Shown piece by piece: positions 33,232 to 47,200 of a stretch of DNA of 64,000 nt. A program made the position numbers and the translations under genes. Under the pieces are notes generated by a model. The model had not been told where the DNA came from, made no database searches, and worked only from the letters and a program-made list of their open reading frames with translations. The stretch covers positions 27,091,001 to 27,155,000 of the forward strand of contig NC_135362.1 in the NCBI RefSeq assembly GCF_051622035.1. The letters run 5' to 3'. Position 1 is the first letter of the stretch. Every line of letters begins with the position of its first letter. Source of the DNA: Arctopsyche grandis. Lineage: Eukaryota > Arthropoda > Insecta > Trichoptera > Hydropsychidae.

Positions 33232-33640
33232 ATGGCTAGAACAGCGTTTACAAACAAGCATCTCAATCTTCGAACGCGTTTGAGATTCGCGAAGATCTAC
33301 GTCTGGACAGTGTTGCTACATGGATGTGAAACGTGGACTCTGAAGACCAGGATGATCAGCCGCATCGAAGCTTTTGAGATGTGGATATGCTGTATGGCGT
33401 ATGCTGAAGATCCCCTGGACCACAAAAGTGGACATCAAATGAAGCTGTCCTCTGCATGGTAGGGAGAGGCAGGGAACTTGTTGGAAGAAGTTGTCTTGGC
33501 TTCGAAACATGCGCATGCGGACCGATATGAGCGCCGAAGAGCTGTTCCGAGCCGCTGAAGACCGATGCGGATATCTGCAAATAATCGACGAGGTGGTCGC
33601 CACCGTCCGGATGCGAATAGGACATTAAGAAGTAGAAGAA
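33232..33640 (+). mobile_element. LINE fragment, same family as 28698-29262
   Basis: Encodes RLRFAKIYVWTVLLHGCETWTL and RIEAFEMW in the first frame; later pieces (WKKLSWLRNM, SAEELFRAAEDRCGYLQIIDEV) are in other frames. Related to the copy at 28698 but independently decayed. Confidence 0.8.
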
Positions 33641-33641
33641 G

Positions 33642-34219
33642 TGATGGGAATTCGGGCAGTGAGCTCATCCTCTTGTTATTTAGAAGAATCCTTGAAATAT
33701 TTCTTAAAATCGCAAACAACTCTTTATTGCTGGTTATTTATTCACCTTTGAATATAAAGTGTGACAAGAAAACTTGTAAATTCTAGTTGGCAATCACTAG
33801 TCTAGAGTCCCATTTGGGTGGAGAATAGTAGTTTAAACTTTAATAACAGCCACTAAAGTCAACAGCTATATGAATATTCAACTAAATAATTGACGAAATC
33901 GAATTGAGTGTACTGACTTCTGTTGGTTTAAGCACTAAAAGAACATTCAATTAAAGCCAACTGGAAACAACTATTGAGTATTGAGTACAACCATTATATC
34001 AACTTCATATTTATGTAGCACTTCTTGAAACTTCAGAGCAACTTTTCCATTTAAAAATAAGGACGGCCTCGTCTCGGCAATCGTACAAAATAATAATTTC
34101 AATAAAACAACGAGCGTACAACTTAACAACATCGAATTGCTCTCGAAAGCAAATAGGCTTCTCATTTACCCGCATATCATTACAATATACATAATCGCTC
34201 AATACCTCCGTTTTGATTG
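33642..34219. other. Otopetrin gene 3' region
   Basis: Downstream of the stop codon on minus. Candidate polyadenylation signals AATAAA on minus are at about 33738-33743 and 33723-33728. No other feature seen. Confidence 0.4.
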
Positions 34220-35223
34220 CTACATGTACGTCGGTTTCATTTTATACGCTCTCTTCCAAATTTCGCACAGGCACACCGTGGAGTGGAACCTGTAGAAGAT
34301 GGCCAGCGGCATTGACACGTGTGTGATTATAGTCCAAGCCCACAGGCCGTAGAAGTGCAACTGGATCGGATGAGACTCTGCCCTGCTCTTCTCCAAAGTG
34401 TTGATAGCCCACATGGCAAGATTGGTAACCAGCAGAAAGGTGACAATCTCCCTCCCGGGCTTCCTTCTGATCTGATCTGGAGTCGAAACAGACCGTTTGC
34501 TAGCGTCCAAGATGAACATAGTCTGGCATGTAGTTTGGATCAGCGACGACAGCGCCGTTATCAACACTAGAATGGTGTTCTTTTCTATGGTGAAATGGCC
34601 CCCTATTATGGTGAAGGTGCTGTAGATGAACATGCCGGTTTGAGCGCCGATCAAGAGGATGTTGTCCAATTCCAGGTTTCTGTTGCCGTCGTATCTCAGA
34701 TGCCGCACCTGGACCATTCCGATGAGCGTGGCCAGCGTCGTCATGGCGTACAGCGTCAACTCACAAATATTAACTTCTATCACAGCTAAATTCACAAACT
34801 CCTGTCTCGATATCAGAACGAAAAACAATATGAGGGATATGATCGTCAATACTAGTATGAGTATGCCAACGAATAGACCCTTGTGCGCTCGGGCACAGTC
34901 CACCGAATACAAGTGGGGCGATCGCTTGTAGTCGTGGCCATCCAGCTTCAGCTTGCTCAGCGCGGCGGCCATGTTCTTCTTCGGGAATTTGGATATGTTC
35001 TTCCACATGACGTAGAGGATAGCGGCGCAGATCAGTGAGTATTCTATTGTGCACGGGAAAAGGAACGGCGATGCGTCTTGGACGAGCGTGCCCATTATGT
35101 TCGTTCTCCGGCACTCGAAGATGTGATGAGGACCTTTGAGACCTCGGGCGACTCTCAGATGAGCAGCCGCCGGATGATCTGACGGTACCGGAGTCGCCAA
35201 TATGCTGAATGTGTTCTTCAGTG
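34220..35223 (-). CDS. Otopetrin exon 6 (last): transmembrane segments 6-12
   Basis: Acceptor ATTTCCAG; the first two bases CA complete a codon begun by the last G of the preceding exon (giving Ala). Ends RAYKMKPTYM then TAG. Seven hydrophobic segments and the family-typical IVTFLLVTNLAMWAINTLEK. Confidence 0.97.
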
Positions 35224-38200
35224 CTGGAAATATTCAACGGAAAAATAAATATCACATTTTAAAATCCACATAAATATGTAACTCAACAAGTGCTGTAAAG
35301 TACTTATATAATTTCATGTTTGTCATAAGATGTTGGCTTAAGTGGAATTACTTTACATAACCGCCGCTACGAAAATCGCTCACGCGGGTTTCCTGCCACA
35401 GGAAAATTGCCGTACAGAAAACTGCCCAAATATTGCTCAACAAATGCTTTTTTATACGAGATTTAGGCAGTTTTCTGTACGGAAATTTTCATGTGCGATG
35501 AATTTTCGTGCGACAGCAGATCCACGCGAGCGATTTTCGTAGCGGCGGTTATCCTGGTAGCGATTCACATTTCGGATCTAATCACCAAACCATTTTTTTA
35601 GTGGTTATAGCAGTTAGGAAGCTTTTTAGAAGCTTATATCATCTTCTGATTTTATTTCATTATATATAATACATACATATGTATGTACATATATCATATG
35701 TGCCAAGACAGGCATTACCCCCAAGGCGACACATATTTTTAGATTATTTTTGTACATACATATATAAGTACTAACAATTTTTCAAACATAACAGTACATA
35801 GAATACAATAGACATCTATGGACGACCAAAATTTTGATATACAGAAAATTTGTGAGAAATACATCTCGCAGGTACAGGTCTGTTACTGAGAGTTGGCGCG
35901 ACCAAATGCGCTTGTGTTGTGTCGGTGAATACGTGTATAGCATACTGTCACACTGTATTCAATAATAAAAAAGACGCTCTGTCCCTTTCACGTGCTTCTG
36001 TGTGAGTATGAGAACGCGCCAACTCTCAGTAACAGACCTGTAGTATATACAAGATTCAATAAATTCAAGATGCTAATAACTCGAATTTGTGAAAAGCTGA
36101 GTGGTAATATACCAATTTATTAGACCCATCACAACGATTAAGCTTGAAAAATCGGAAAATTCTAACAGGAGACGGTCGATCTGTGTTTTAATAAATGCAA
36201 GATCTCGCCAGCAGCATATTTGGCCGGTACTTGAACCCACAACCTCTCTACTGATATACATACAATAGCTATACCAGTGCAATACGCTGTGGCTAAAATT
36301 TATATTAAATTTAGAAAGTTTAGTGCTTTGCAACAATGGTAAGGCTAAACATCCCAATAAAATTAGTCATATTAACATTATTTGTAACTAGCGAACATAC
36401 TTGGCGTCGCCTGAGCATATAATAACATGATGTTAATGCCAATAATAGTGGCTATCATATGATAATGTTCTTGCATATATGTACATATGTAGGTTTAAAA
36501 CCTTCTCGGGAGCATTACTAACATGTACGTATACATATAATATCACATTGGCTATTTTGGCTATCTTGGAATATGCTGTATATATTTTCTGGTTGTTAAG
36601 GCCAAACAATAATCAACTACATAGTCCATTGTAATAATTCTATTAATTAAGTATGAATTATTGTAATAAGTCTATTAAAATAATTCATACTTGTTTTGCG
36701 TATGTGTTTAATAATTGTATGTATTTACCAATTCTGTGCGATATTCCTAAAGTATTATTCTCCGGATTGTAAAACGTGAGGATTTCATGTTTAGTTTCTT
36801 GTATCAATACATTTAACCACACGGATAGATTAGTGCCGACCATGTGCATGAGTCCGAAGCGGGCTACCACTTTATGTTTGTACACTTTCATTTGCTGTAA
36901 AGTGAAATTGAATACGAATAAAAAGTTGTTCAAATAATGTCAAACGTATTTATGAATTCTGTGCAAAAATACCGTGATATTTACCTCATTGTTGAGGAAG
37001 ATGAAGTACATTTGGATGAAGATGAATGCCATACGTGTAGCCGGAGTGAGCGCCAACAGAACGTTGTGACAATTGGTATCAGGTTCCAATTCAAAATATT
37101 GACCGAACTCCAATCCTGAATATATCATCGAACCAATGCCGAATGCTGAAAACAAAACAATAATAATTAAGACATAATTTTGGTAAGCATACAGACTCTA
37201 TATTATAGAGAGAAGGAACATATATTAAATATCCGTATAAATTTCATGATTCTCTTCTTCAGAGAGAATTATTTATATCTGATCTGGGAATAGTCTTCGA
37301 AAATAGTTGGAGTTTCAACATCCACATTGAGAATAGCTGTGATAGGGCAAAAAAAATCCTTGGATTCGTAATCCGTAATTCGTCCGAACTAGGGCTCACT
37401 GCCATTCGTCTCTTATATTGTACATTAGTTCGCAGTGTGCTAGAGTTTGGTTCCATTATATGGTCTCCCTATCAACTTCGTTACTCTCTAATGTTGGAAC
37501 GAGTCCAAAGGAAATTCCTTAGATTTTTATATCTGAAGACATTTGGATTTTATCCATATCTGTTCCCTAGTGCCTTTGTCTTGGGATCTTTGGGTTTCAA
37601 CTCCCTGGCAAAGAGAAGAGATTTATTTCTTGGGAAACATTTCGTAAAATTACTTAGAGGAGAGATTCACAATCCCACTATCCTGGAGAAACTAAAATTC
37701 TGGGCCCCGGAAAATCATAGAGTTTTAAGAAAACATGATATATTTTTGCCAATTAGGGCTAAATCAAACGTGCTCATGAACTCCCCCCTCTCGAGAGCTG
37801 TTCGACTCCTTAACTTACTGGCACATTACTTGGACCTCTTCGATGCCAGTTATGTTGAGTTGGTGGAACACATACTAAATAGCACGATATAAATTTTTCA
37901 ATCTTATTTCTTTGTTTTTATTTTGTGTACATATTTCTTACTTGATTTTTATTATTTTTTTATGTTTTTTTTATTTATGATTTTTATTATTTTTTTATGA
38001 TGTTTTTTTTTATAATTTTTATGATTTTTATTATTTGTATTATAATCACATTGAAGCTTTGGGGCAACCTGTCAAGTCTCTGTGGTATTGATTTTTTTTA
38101 CAATAAAATAAAATAAAATATACTATATTCCTGTATAAAAAGCATTTGATGAGATTTTTGGACAATTGAATTATTTTATTTTAATATATACATATGTATA

Positions 38201-41200
38201 TACCATGAAAGCCTAACAGGTAAACTCCAATGCGCCTTCCTGGCTAATTAAAAACAATGTAGCATTTTTATTACACAAGTCGCTGAATTACAAGACACTG
38301 AAAACTCTGAATTACGAGACACTGCAGAAATACACTCTTCAATTGAGATCACCCCAGGGTTTGAACTCTAGGACCTCTCGGTGGTTAGCATTAATACAAC
38401 CACCGATCTATACTGCTGGCTATACATGTCTAATAGTGTTTTGCTAATTGAAATTTTGACCGGTGGTTTTGGGAAGGAATCGATATCAGAATTAAGATAA
38501 AGAATCGAAACTGATATAATAACTCTTAATAATTCTAAAATTTGTTTTTTTTTTTAATTTCCATTCTTGTCGATGCACTTACCACATTACATAATTACAT
38601 ACTTACATATATCCTAAAGCCAGTCTGGACATATGGTATCCAACTATGGGCAACGAGTAGTAACTCTAACGTGGAAATCTTACAACGATTCCAAAATAAA
38701 GCCCTTAGAATAATAACAAATGCCCCATGGTTTGCGAGAAACACTGAAATTCATCAACATGTATCTATACCAACAATTAAAACGGAAATAGAAAGTTATA
38801 CAAAAAACTACAAGCGTAGACTCGAAACCCACTCAAACGAGCTGGCAAAAGCTCTTATAAAGTCTAGTGCAAAAGACACTAGACTAAAGCGCCGCAGAGT
38901 GCTCGAGTAATGGATAAAAAGTTGGCAATCAATGAATTGCCAAATCTTCTGATAAATTAAATTGTTATAAAATCTGCTTATGACCGACGGCTCGATTGCA
39001 AATAACTTAAAAAAAAAAAAAAAACATACTTACATACTTACATACTCACATACATCCCTGCCATTTTTATATCTAATCTAATCTAATATATAATTTCGAA
39101 AGAGAGTTTGTATGTAAGTATGTAGTATTTATATATGTACATATGTATGTAAATATATTTGGTTGGGAACTTCGTAAACAAAACCAAGTTTCCATGACAA
39201 TTTAATTTGGTTGAATATTATATTTTTTTCGATTCAAATAAATTTAATAAAAAAACAAATGAATATTTGCTATTAGATTCGCCATGTTTAAGCTGTTTAT
39301 ATTACAAATACTGAGCGAAGCCGGATAAAACAACTAGTAAATATATTATTTTGAAAGAGACTTTGTGTGTAAGTTTTAGCTCGTAGAATTCGTGACGTTA
39401 TCGAAAAAATTTGATTTTCTAAGACGACGATATCGATTTCGATTCTAATTTTGATTTCAATTTCAGTTCCAATGTTCTATTCCGATTCCTATTTTAGTTC
39501 CGAATCAGGATTCCCTTTTCAGTTCCGGATCCCAATTCCTGTTTCAATTCCGCATCCGGATTCCTGTTTCAGTTCCAGATTCAAATAAATTTAATAAAAC
39601 AACAAATGTTTACTATTAGATTAGCCAAGTTGAAGTGGTTTATATTACAAATACCGAGCGAAACCGGGTAAAACCACTAGTATATTATAATGCAACATTC
39701 CAAGTCAAGCTTCACTTCTAAATAATCAATATAACACTTTTGAAAAGGAGCAAAAACAAAAAGAAGCATTCTAAACCCGAGTAGATACAATTCAAGACCT
39801 ATACAGAAAAGCAAACAGTAAAAGTTGTATCTTAAACAAAGACAAATGCCCACGATAAATTATCACATCACGCTCCTACTTTTGGGGTATTGCACTGTTT
39901 ATTTTTATTTCGTAGTACGAGTATTTATTATCGTCTGGGGGAAACCTGGTACTTGCATAGCCACACTCGCCCGAACCGTAATATTAATTAGAGCTTCAAC
40001 AAACCGAAATATAATAAAACAGTTTGGAGCATTACCCACACAAGTGGTCCAAAAGATCAACCCCTCCCCCCCCCCCCCCCACACCCCACCACCCAGTTTT
40101 CCCTTAAGTGAATCGCACATCGGTATCGGGGAAAAATGAGACCAAAACGGAATCCGGAGTAAAAAGGTTGAATGCCCCCCAGTTAAATAATTGGACTCGT
40201 TTGGGGATGCAGCATAGTAGAACTAATGAACGGACAAAATCCGCCATTACTGCCAGTCCTTGCCTTAATGACGGTCGTGCACAAAATCGGAATCGGACGA
40301 GAAACGACAGTTAAAGCCTTCTAGGGATCGTGCACGTGTGTAAGACCAGGACTAAACCAGGATGTAAGCCCACGGGTATCCTCAGGAGACTCGTTTCAAC
40401 GCCGAAGTGATATATTATAAGGTGTAATTCGTTTCGTACATTAAAATTTATTTTTCAATGTCTGTTCGTTTATATGTACTAAATTGCTTCACTAGCATTG
40501 AACAGACAAGATAGTTTATTGTAAGATTTCTTTCATATGTTGAGACGATTCCGTACAAAATCGGTTTCACAAAATATAAAAATCTTTTCTGCCGTTTCTA
40601 ATCCTCTTGGGCACTATTGGTTATGCCACGTTTCCAAATACATACATATATTGTAGGTATATAATAGTCGAATTTCCCAGCGTTGCTCGGGTGCATGTGA
40701 GTTGGAAAATGTAACTTTTTCTGAACCATTCCTAAAACGGTCTAAATTACACTACTATGGAGACATGGTGATCGGATAAATGCACTCAAGAGAGCCGCAC
40801 TCTCGATACATCCAAACTTTCAAAGATACTCAAGAAGAACTAGCACAATAGAATTCCACAAAAAAGCGTCAAGGGGTATTTGTATATTATCCCAGGGTGC
40901 AAACCCCCTTTTTTTAATTCTATTGCGTAAGTTCTTCTTGAGCGCCTTTGAAAATTAGGATTTCTCAAAACTGCGCCACTATTCAGTGCAATTTAGTGCA
41001 TTCTTCCGGGAACCAAGAGACATTATAAATAGAGGTAGGCGTTGGCTGGGTGCTTTTCAAATAGACCATTAGTGTTCAAAGCGAGAGAGCAAAAAAGTAT
41101 GGTTTATCTAAGAAATTGACAATAGTTTTTAGACAATAGACAACCATTTTTTGTTTGAAAAGCATCTTCCGAACGCCGATCTTTGATTATGACAAATTCC

Positions 41201-44200
41201 AAATTGATAACTAGAGATAGGACCGGAAGCGTGCTTTTTCCAGGAAATAGGACATTTTGGGTCTATTTTCCAGGAAACAGGGCACAGTACAAAGCTAAAG
41301 AGCATAAAAAAGGTTCATCATAAAAATGAACAATGCACGGCGAACAATTAACAAAGAACGGCGCAAAGTTGGTCCGCTCTTTATTGATAACTGTAGATTT
41401 GCATAGCGAATGAAATAAACAAATATAATTTTATCTCAAAAGAGTATGGAACGCTGTATGCTCGGCATAACGAGGAGAGAGAGGAAACGGAATAAGCGGG
41501 TGAGAAGTATGACAAGGGTAGTGGATATAGTGAAGCGATTGAAATTTCAATGAAGAATGGACGAAAGGTGGACAAAAGAAGTGCAGAAATGGTACCCTAT
41601 AGAATGTAAAGCGGCAGGGAATATAGGTGGATGAAATAGATTTTCTTTCTCAAGAAGACAGTCATCTCAAAATACATACCTTACTATTGTGAGAAGTAAG
41701 ACAAGGGTAGTGGATATAGTGAAGAGATTGAAATTGCAATGGGTGGGTCACGTGGTTGTTAGAAGAATAGACGAATGGTGGACAAAATAAGTTCTATAAT
41801 GATACCTGAGAGAATGTAAAAGGAAGACCGAAAGGAAGATGGATAGACGAAGTTAGGAAAATGTATGGGGTGAGATGGAGTTGACCAAAAGAGACAAATG
41901 GAAGCGTGTTGGAGAGGCTTTCATCCAGCAGTGGATGGCGAATGGCTGTAGACGATGATGATATATTTAACTAGCATATATGAATTTATCATAATAAGTA
42001 TTCATTAATACTTGCTTTGCTGTGCTAAAACAATCCGCTAGTCCCTATGTTAGACACCAAGAGATGGATGAGAGTTGACCAAAAGAGACAAATGGAAGGG
42101 TGTTGGAAAGGCCTTCATTCAGCATTGGATGGTGAATGACTCAAAATGATAATGATGATGGTACATATATTATATATATATATATATATACATACATATG
42201 TAGTAACACGTGCACCACTTTGATGTGCAGCATTTCGGCCAATAGCGCGCCCATACCATACGATTCAGTGTGTTTGCGCCTTTAGAGTTAGTTTTGCTAT
42301 TATTATATAAAATTTATTTAAATGATAAGTCAATTTTTATGTTATATTTTAAATATTTAATATAATAGATAATAAACAGGAATTGTCGTAATCATTTGAA
42401 TGTAAGAAAATGAGCTCTACCTTAGTCGTGAAAATGGTTGTTAATTTCATTCGACGGTATTCATACCTCAATTTCATAAAATATGTCACAGTAAATGGAT
42501 TCTCGTCGATTTACTATGCAAAATAAAGTAAAAATTAAAAGGGGGTAAAGTTTCCGTGTTTCCGTCTCGTTGCTTCCAAGGAAGGAATCGCTGATGAATT
42601 CCGAGCAAGTTTTTCTTCCGAAGTAAAATTTTTAGGCGAGGAAACTTCAGCGAGCATAGAAGCGGAAAATTCACAGAAGCGAAGTGATAAATTGAAATCT
42701 ATACGAAGCGTAATCTTCAAAAGATACGGAAAAAGACCTTCAACCCGGATAAAGAAGAAACGTGCGCGAAAAAAGGCCACAACAGACAACCTCAAATATG
42801 TAATATGATCTTAATGTAAGCATTCACATACAGATTTTTCTGCGCACAAATTGTATATCAAAGCGGATTATCAAAGACCAACTTATCTGTCCTGGTTAAA
42901 ATGTATGCTCATCAGTATAAGCAATATTTAATTCAATACACTATTAAACAATGAGTCTGTTTTATACATATATAGCTATAACAGGGCTCGAAATGGAAAT
43001 TTTCACGAATGGAAGCGCTACCTGTATATGATTATTGATGATCGACTTTTAGCTCAATCTCGAAAATTTATTTAAATTGTGTATGTTCTGTTCTAACTTT
43101 CAATATTTAATTTTAATTTTAATTTTGATATTTGAATTTAATTTTAATATAATAATATTAGTTTTAATTTTGATATTTAATTTAATTTTTATTTCGATAT
43201 TTTGTACGCTACTGTCCCAACTAAGTTTGTCTTCGTTGGCTTAATTTGTACGCACCATAAAATATTGCTTTTGTTTACCAGGAACATATGCATCTGCCGA
43301 AGGACTTTTTTCTTCGATGAACAATATGTGGTCCAGTGATAAAATTCTCGATCCCGTTCCCATTTGTCGGAAAAACGCAGGCAGACACATTTAAAATTAT
43401 TGCGTTGCAATGACACCGTTTTTTCCGTTTCCGTTCCCGTTTTTTTACAGTAATCTTCCCGGACATGCATTTAACACATCCTGAAAGTTCCATCGTAATC
43501 AGTTCAGTGGCCTATTCGAGACACACACACGCACACAGACATTCATTTATATATATATATATATATATACGAGTATATATAGATATTGAATTAAAAGTTA
43601 AGATAAGTCGTAACATAGTAGAGATATTGGAAAATTTTTCTGGGATGACAATTATGATTCTAGTATCGAGCCGAAAAAACAAGTATAGAAACGGAAAGTT
43701 CATTTAACGAGAATTGATGTTTCGCAGGGGACCCCAAAATTTTATAGTTAAATGCAATCTTACTTATAATTTAAATATCATTGTACATACACAAGGCTTA
43801 AATATCATTGTATCTGTGTAGGAGTGACTTCAAATTTTCGACTCATATTTATGATATGTCCTGTAGGGCTACCAAAATGCTTGGATTTGTTTTGCGCAAT
43901 ACTCACTACTTCCAAGATCCAAGTATAATGGTGTTAATATTGTTCGCTTGTCCGGAGCATATTCGAGTTTGGGTCTGTAATTTGGAGTCCCACTGAAATT
44001 AAATTATCTCTCTCTTGATAGAAAGAGTTCAAACAAATTTCTTAGATGCCTTTATATGAAGAAATATAAATAAATATTTCCCACTGCCTTTTTACAAGGT
44101 ATGCTAGGCTTTGACTCACTATCTTCGAGAAGAATTATTGCCATTTCTGAATATTTCTTTGGAGTATTAAAGGGAAGAATCGACAACACTTCGATTTTAT

Positions 44201-47200
44201 TGGAATTTAAATTTTCGGCGCCTGAATGCGGTAGAGCTTTGCGTCATCATTTACTTTTCCAACCTATTCCTGCGAAAACGTCTGCTTTATATGTACTCCT
44301 CTCTTGTAAAGGCTATCCGGTTCCTTAATGTGATTGATGAGCATTTTGACACGTTCAATTGTCATGTTGATGATCTGGTTAGTTTCTTGAGATTCAACAC
44401 GAGACTATTTGACTGAGATGGATGATTGGAATTTTTATTGTTTTTATTTTGTTTTTTTCTTTATTTTGCTTTGTTAAACTGGTGTGACGGTTTGGGGCAA
44501 CCTGTCAGGTCACACTGGTCATTTTATTGTTATTATTATTATAAATAATAAATTAAATAAATATACATCAGACAAACATTGATTTATATACATATATACA
44601 TATACATAGATTAAATAAATGCAATAATGAAAGTATTTAGAAAAAAAAATCCAACATATTCCTATAAGAGACCTTCCTTGATGAATCTCCCCGTCAGTAT
44701 CCACCTTTAATACTACAATGAAAAGATACAATATAAAAAAGAAAGCACTTACCCACAGCACCCATTCTTAGATAAAAGCTTCCGTAGTGGTACTGCTTAC
44801 GTCCCACGACATAAGCGAATCCTAAGGACATCCTCTTTCCTCCAGTTTGATAGTGGGAATCGGTGGCCGTGGACATTTCAGTGTCGGTCTGTTTTCGAGA
44901 TGTTTCAGACTCGTCTCCAGAGTCCGACGTCGAAGATCGGGGCGGAGTTGGTATGGAGCGACTTTCTGAAATCAATTTGCGGCGTCACTCGTTGATTTAT
45001 ATTGTCAGAAAAATAATAAAAATGATTTATGACGAAGGGGTGTTTCGGTGGCTCGGATGTCGATAGATTCGAGTGGGTCTCTCGTTATGTGAAAGATCTT
45101 AATCCGTCTTCGAGCTGAGTAGACATTAGGAATGGGGAGAGTTTGCGAACGAGGGTGTGGGGAAAAGTTTTCCCCACTTACAATAGTTGGTCTAGTCTAA
45201 CGTTGTAATTTTTTTTTATTTTTCAAAACGAAAAAAATAACTAGAAGGAAATCGGCAACAGCTGCTGATAATATTATACAAACGGAACAGATCGAAGTTT
45301 TGCTCAAAGTTAAGTTGAAATTAATTCAGGACTTTTTTCCTTCGCAAGTTTGGAATTAAAAGGACGAAAATTCAGTTAGAGCGTACCTAAGTACAAGTAA
45401 GTAGATAAGCGACGACAAAGTTAACGTTTTGGAGTAAATTCTGTTTGTTTTCGATAATGAGATTTACTTATAAATATTCGAATTTAACAACTATACAAAA
45501 TCGAATGGAAGTGGATATTATAATTGGAATATTTTTATTTTATTTATTGAAAAATCAACAGACAACAGGATGTAGATATGTATAAAAAACAAATAGTAAA
45601 TATATAATATATGTAACATCCGAGTCCAATAACAGATTTTTACAAAGATTATAAAAAAAAAATGAAAATATACTCGTACATATGAACCATAACATTTGAC
45701 AGTGGCAGAAATCCAATTTTCAGTTCCAAAAACACTATTTCTTTTTGACTTAATTCACAAATTGTCATCACTACTTTTAATTCGATTTGTACAGAATCTC
45801 GGAAAGGCAGAATAAATTTATTACAGGCCACCAGTATTTTTAAATATTGTTAAACACAAATTATTATATTTAATGTTTTGCGAGATATTTCTCTAAATGA
45901 AGAGAAATGGATTGGAAATTAATTACGCATTGTCCTTTTTAGTCACATTTTAGTTTTTATTCTTTTCTTTTTCATTTGTTTGTCTATATGTACTAAATAT
46001 ATTATGTAAAAATATATAATTGGGCTCAGATGTTATTTTGTTATATTTATTATTTATTTTTATAAATTTTTACATCTGAGGCCTGTTTTCAATAAATAAA
46101 TTAAATAAATAAATAAAAGTGGACTTATGAAACTTAACTGCTTATATGTACATACATACATATGTTGCATCCCCTACCTTAAATTTTCTAAAAATAAATA
46201 AAATATTTAGTTCATGAAAAATGAAATCCTATTACCTCTCGAGATAGAACCTACGCTTAAATTGAAAAAAAAATCAGAAGGAAATTCAATTTTTATAAAC
46301 GTGGTGGTATATAAAACTAGCCAAACAAACTCATAATAGCACGGAAAAAAATGTATAACCAACGGCGTGGACTAATGGTTAGCATATTATGCTTTCGAGC
46401 AGAGTGGTCACGGGATCGAGTCCCACTAGAGTCCCGCTGCTGGCCAGACCGCGGTTTATCACTTTAGGTCGATCGTTTCTTATCAGAGTTGGCCAATTTT
46501 TCTGATTTTCATTGTAACAGTTCCAGTAAAAGTGGCATCTCCTTTCCTATCTCTCTGGCTAATCTCAAGTTATTCAGCGTATTTAGGTTCGCCAATTTGA
46601 TTATGCCTGCCTTTTAAATATTCCACTCATCGCCTTTTAAAAATATCAAAATTCATTTTACAGCCAGTGGTGCGCTTCGCTTCGCACGGAGTGTAGATTT
46701 ATTTATTTAAGATTAAGTTTAGACTATTGTGGCATTACAGGAGTCCCTAATGCGTCACATTGGTCGAAAAAATACAGAGAGATGAAAAAAATATAAATAT
46801 ATACATACACTGACAAAATACATTTATACATAATCATAAAAAAAACATTAGCATTATAATTAAAGCAGATCTAGTAAAAATATCAAATAATAAAATACAA
46901 AGTAAGGAATTTCTTGCACCTATGTATATCCAGCACCAATATATATGTAAGTAATAATATATAAAAGGTTTTCACACATATGTGCACTTAGAGAAATCGA
47001 ATTACATCTCAGTTATATTATCTAGATATTACATACATATACGTGTGTAATATTTCCATCTATAGGATCGATAATCACTTCAGGGGGAAATTTCCGCGCT
47101 ATAAGGAAATGCAGTCGCCGGAGAGCCGTCTCCTCCTGGCTTTTCCGATAATAAACATAATTTACCATCTCATATCCGGCAGGAATCCTCGTCAGGTCCC

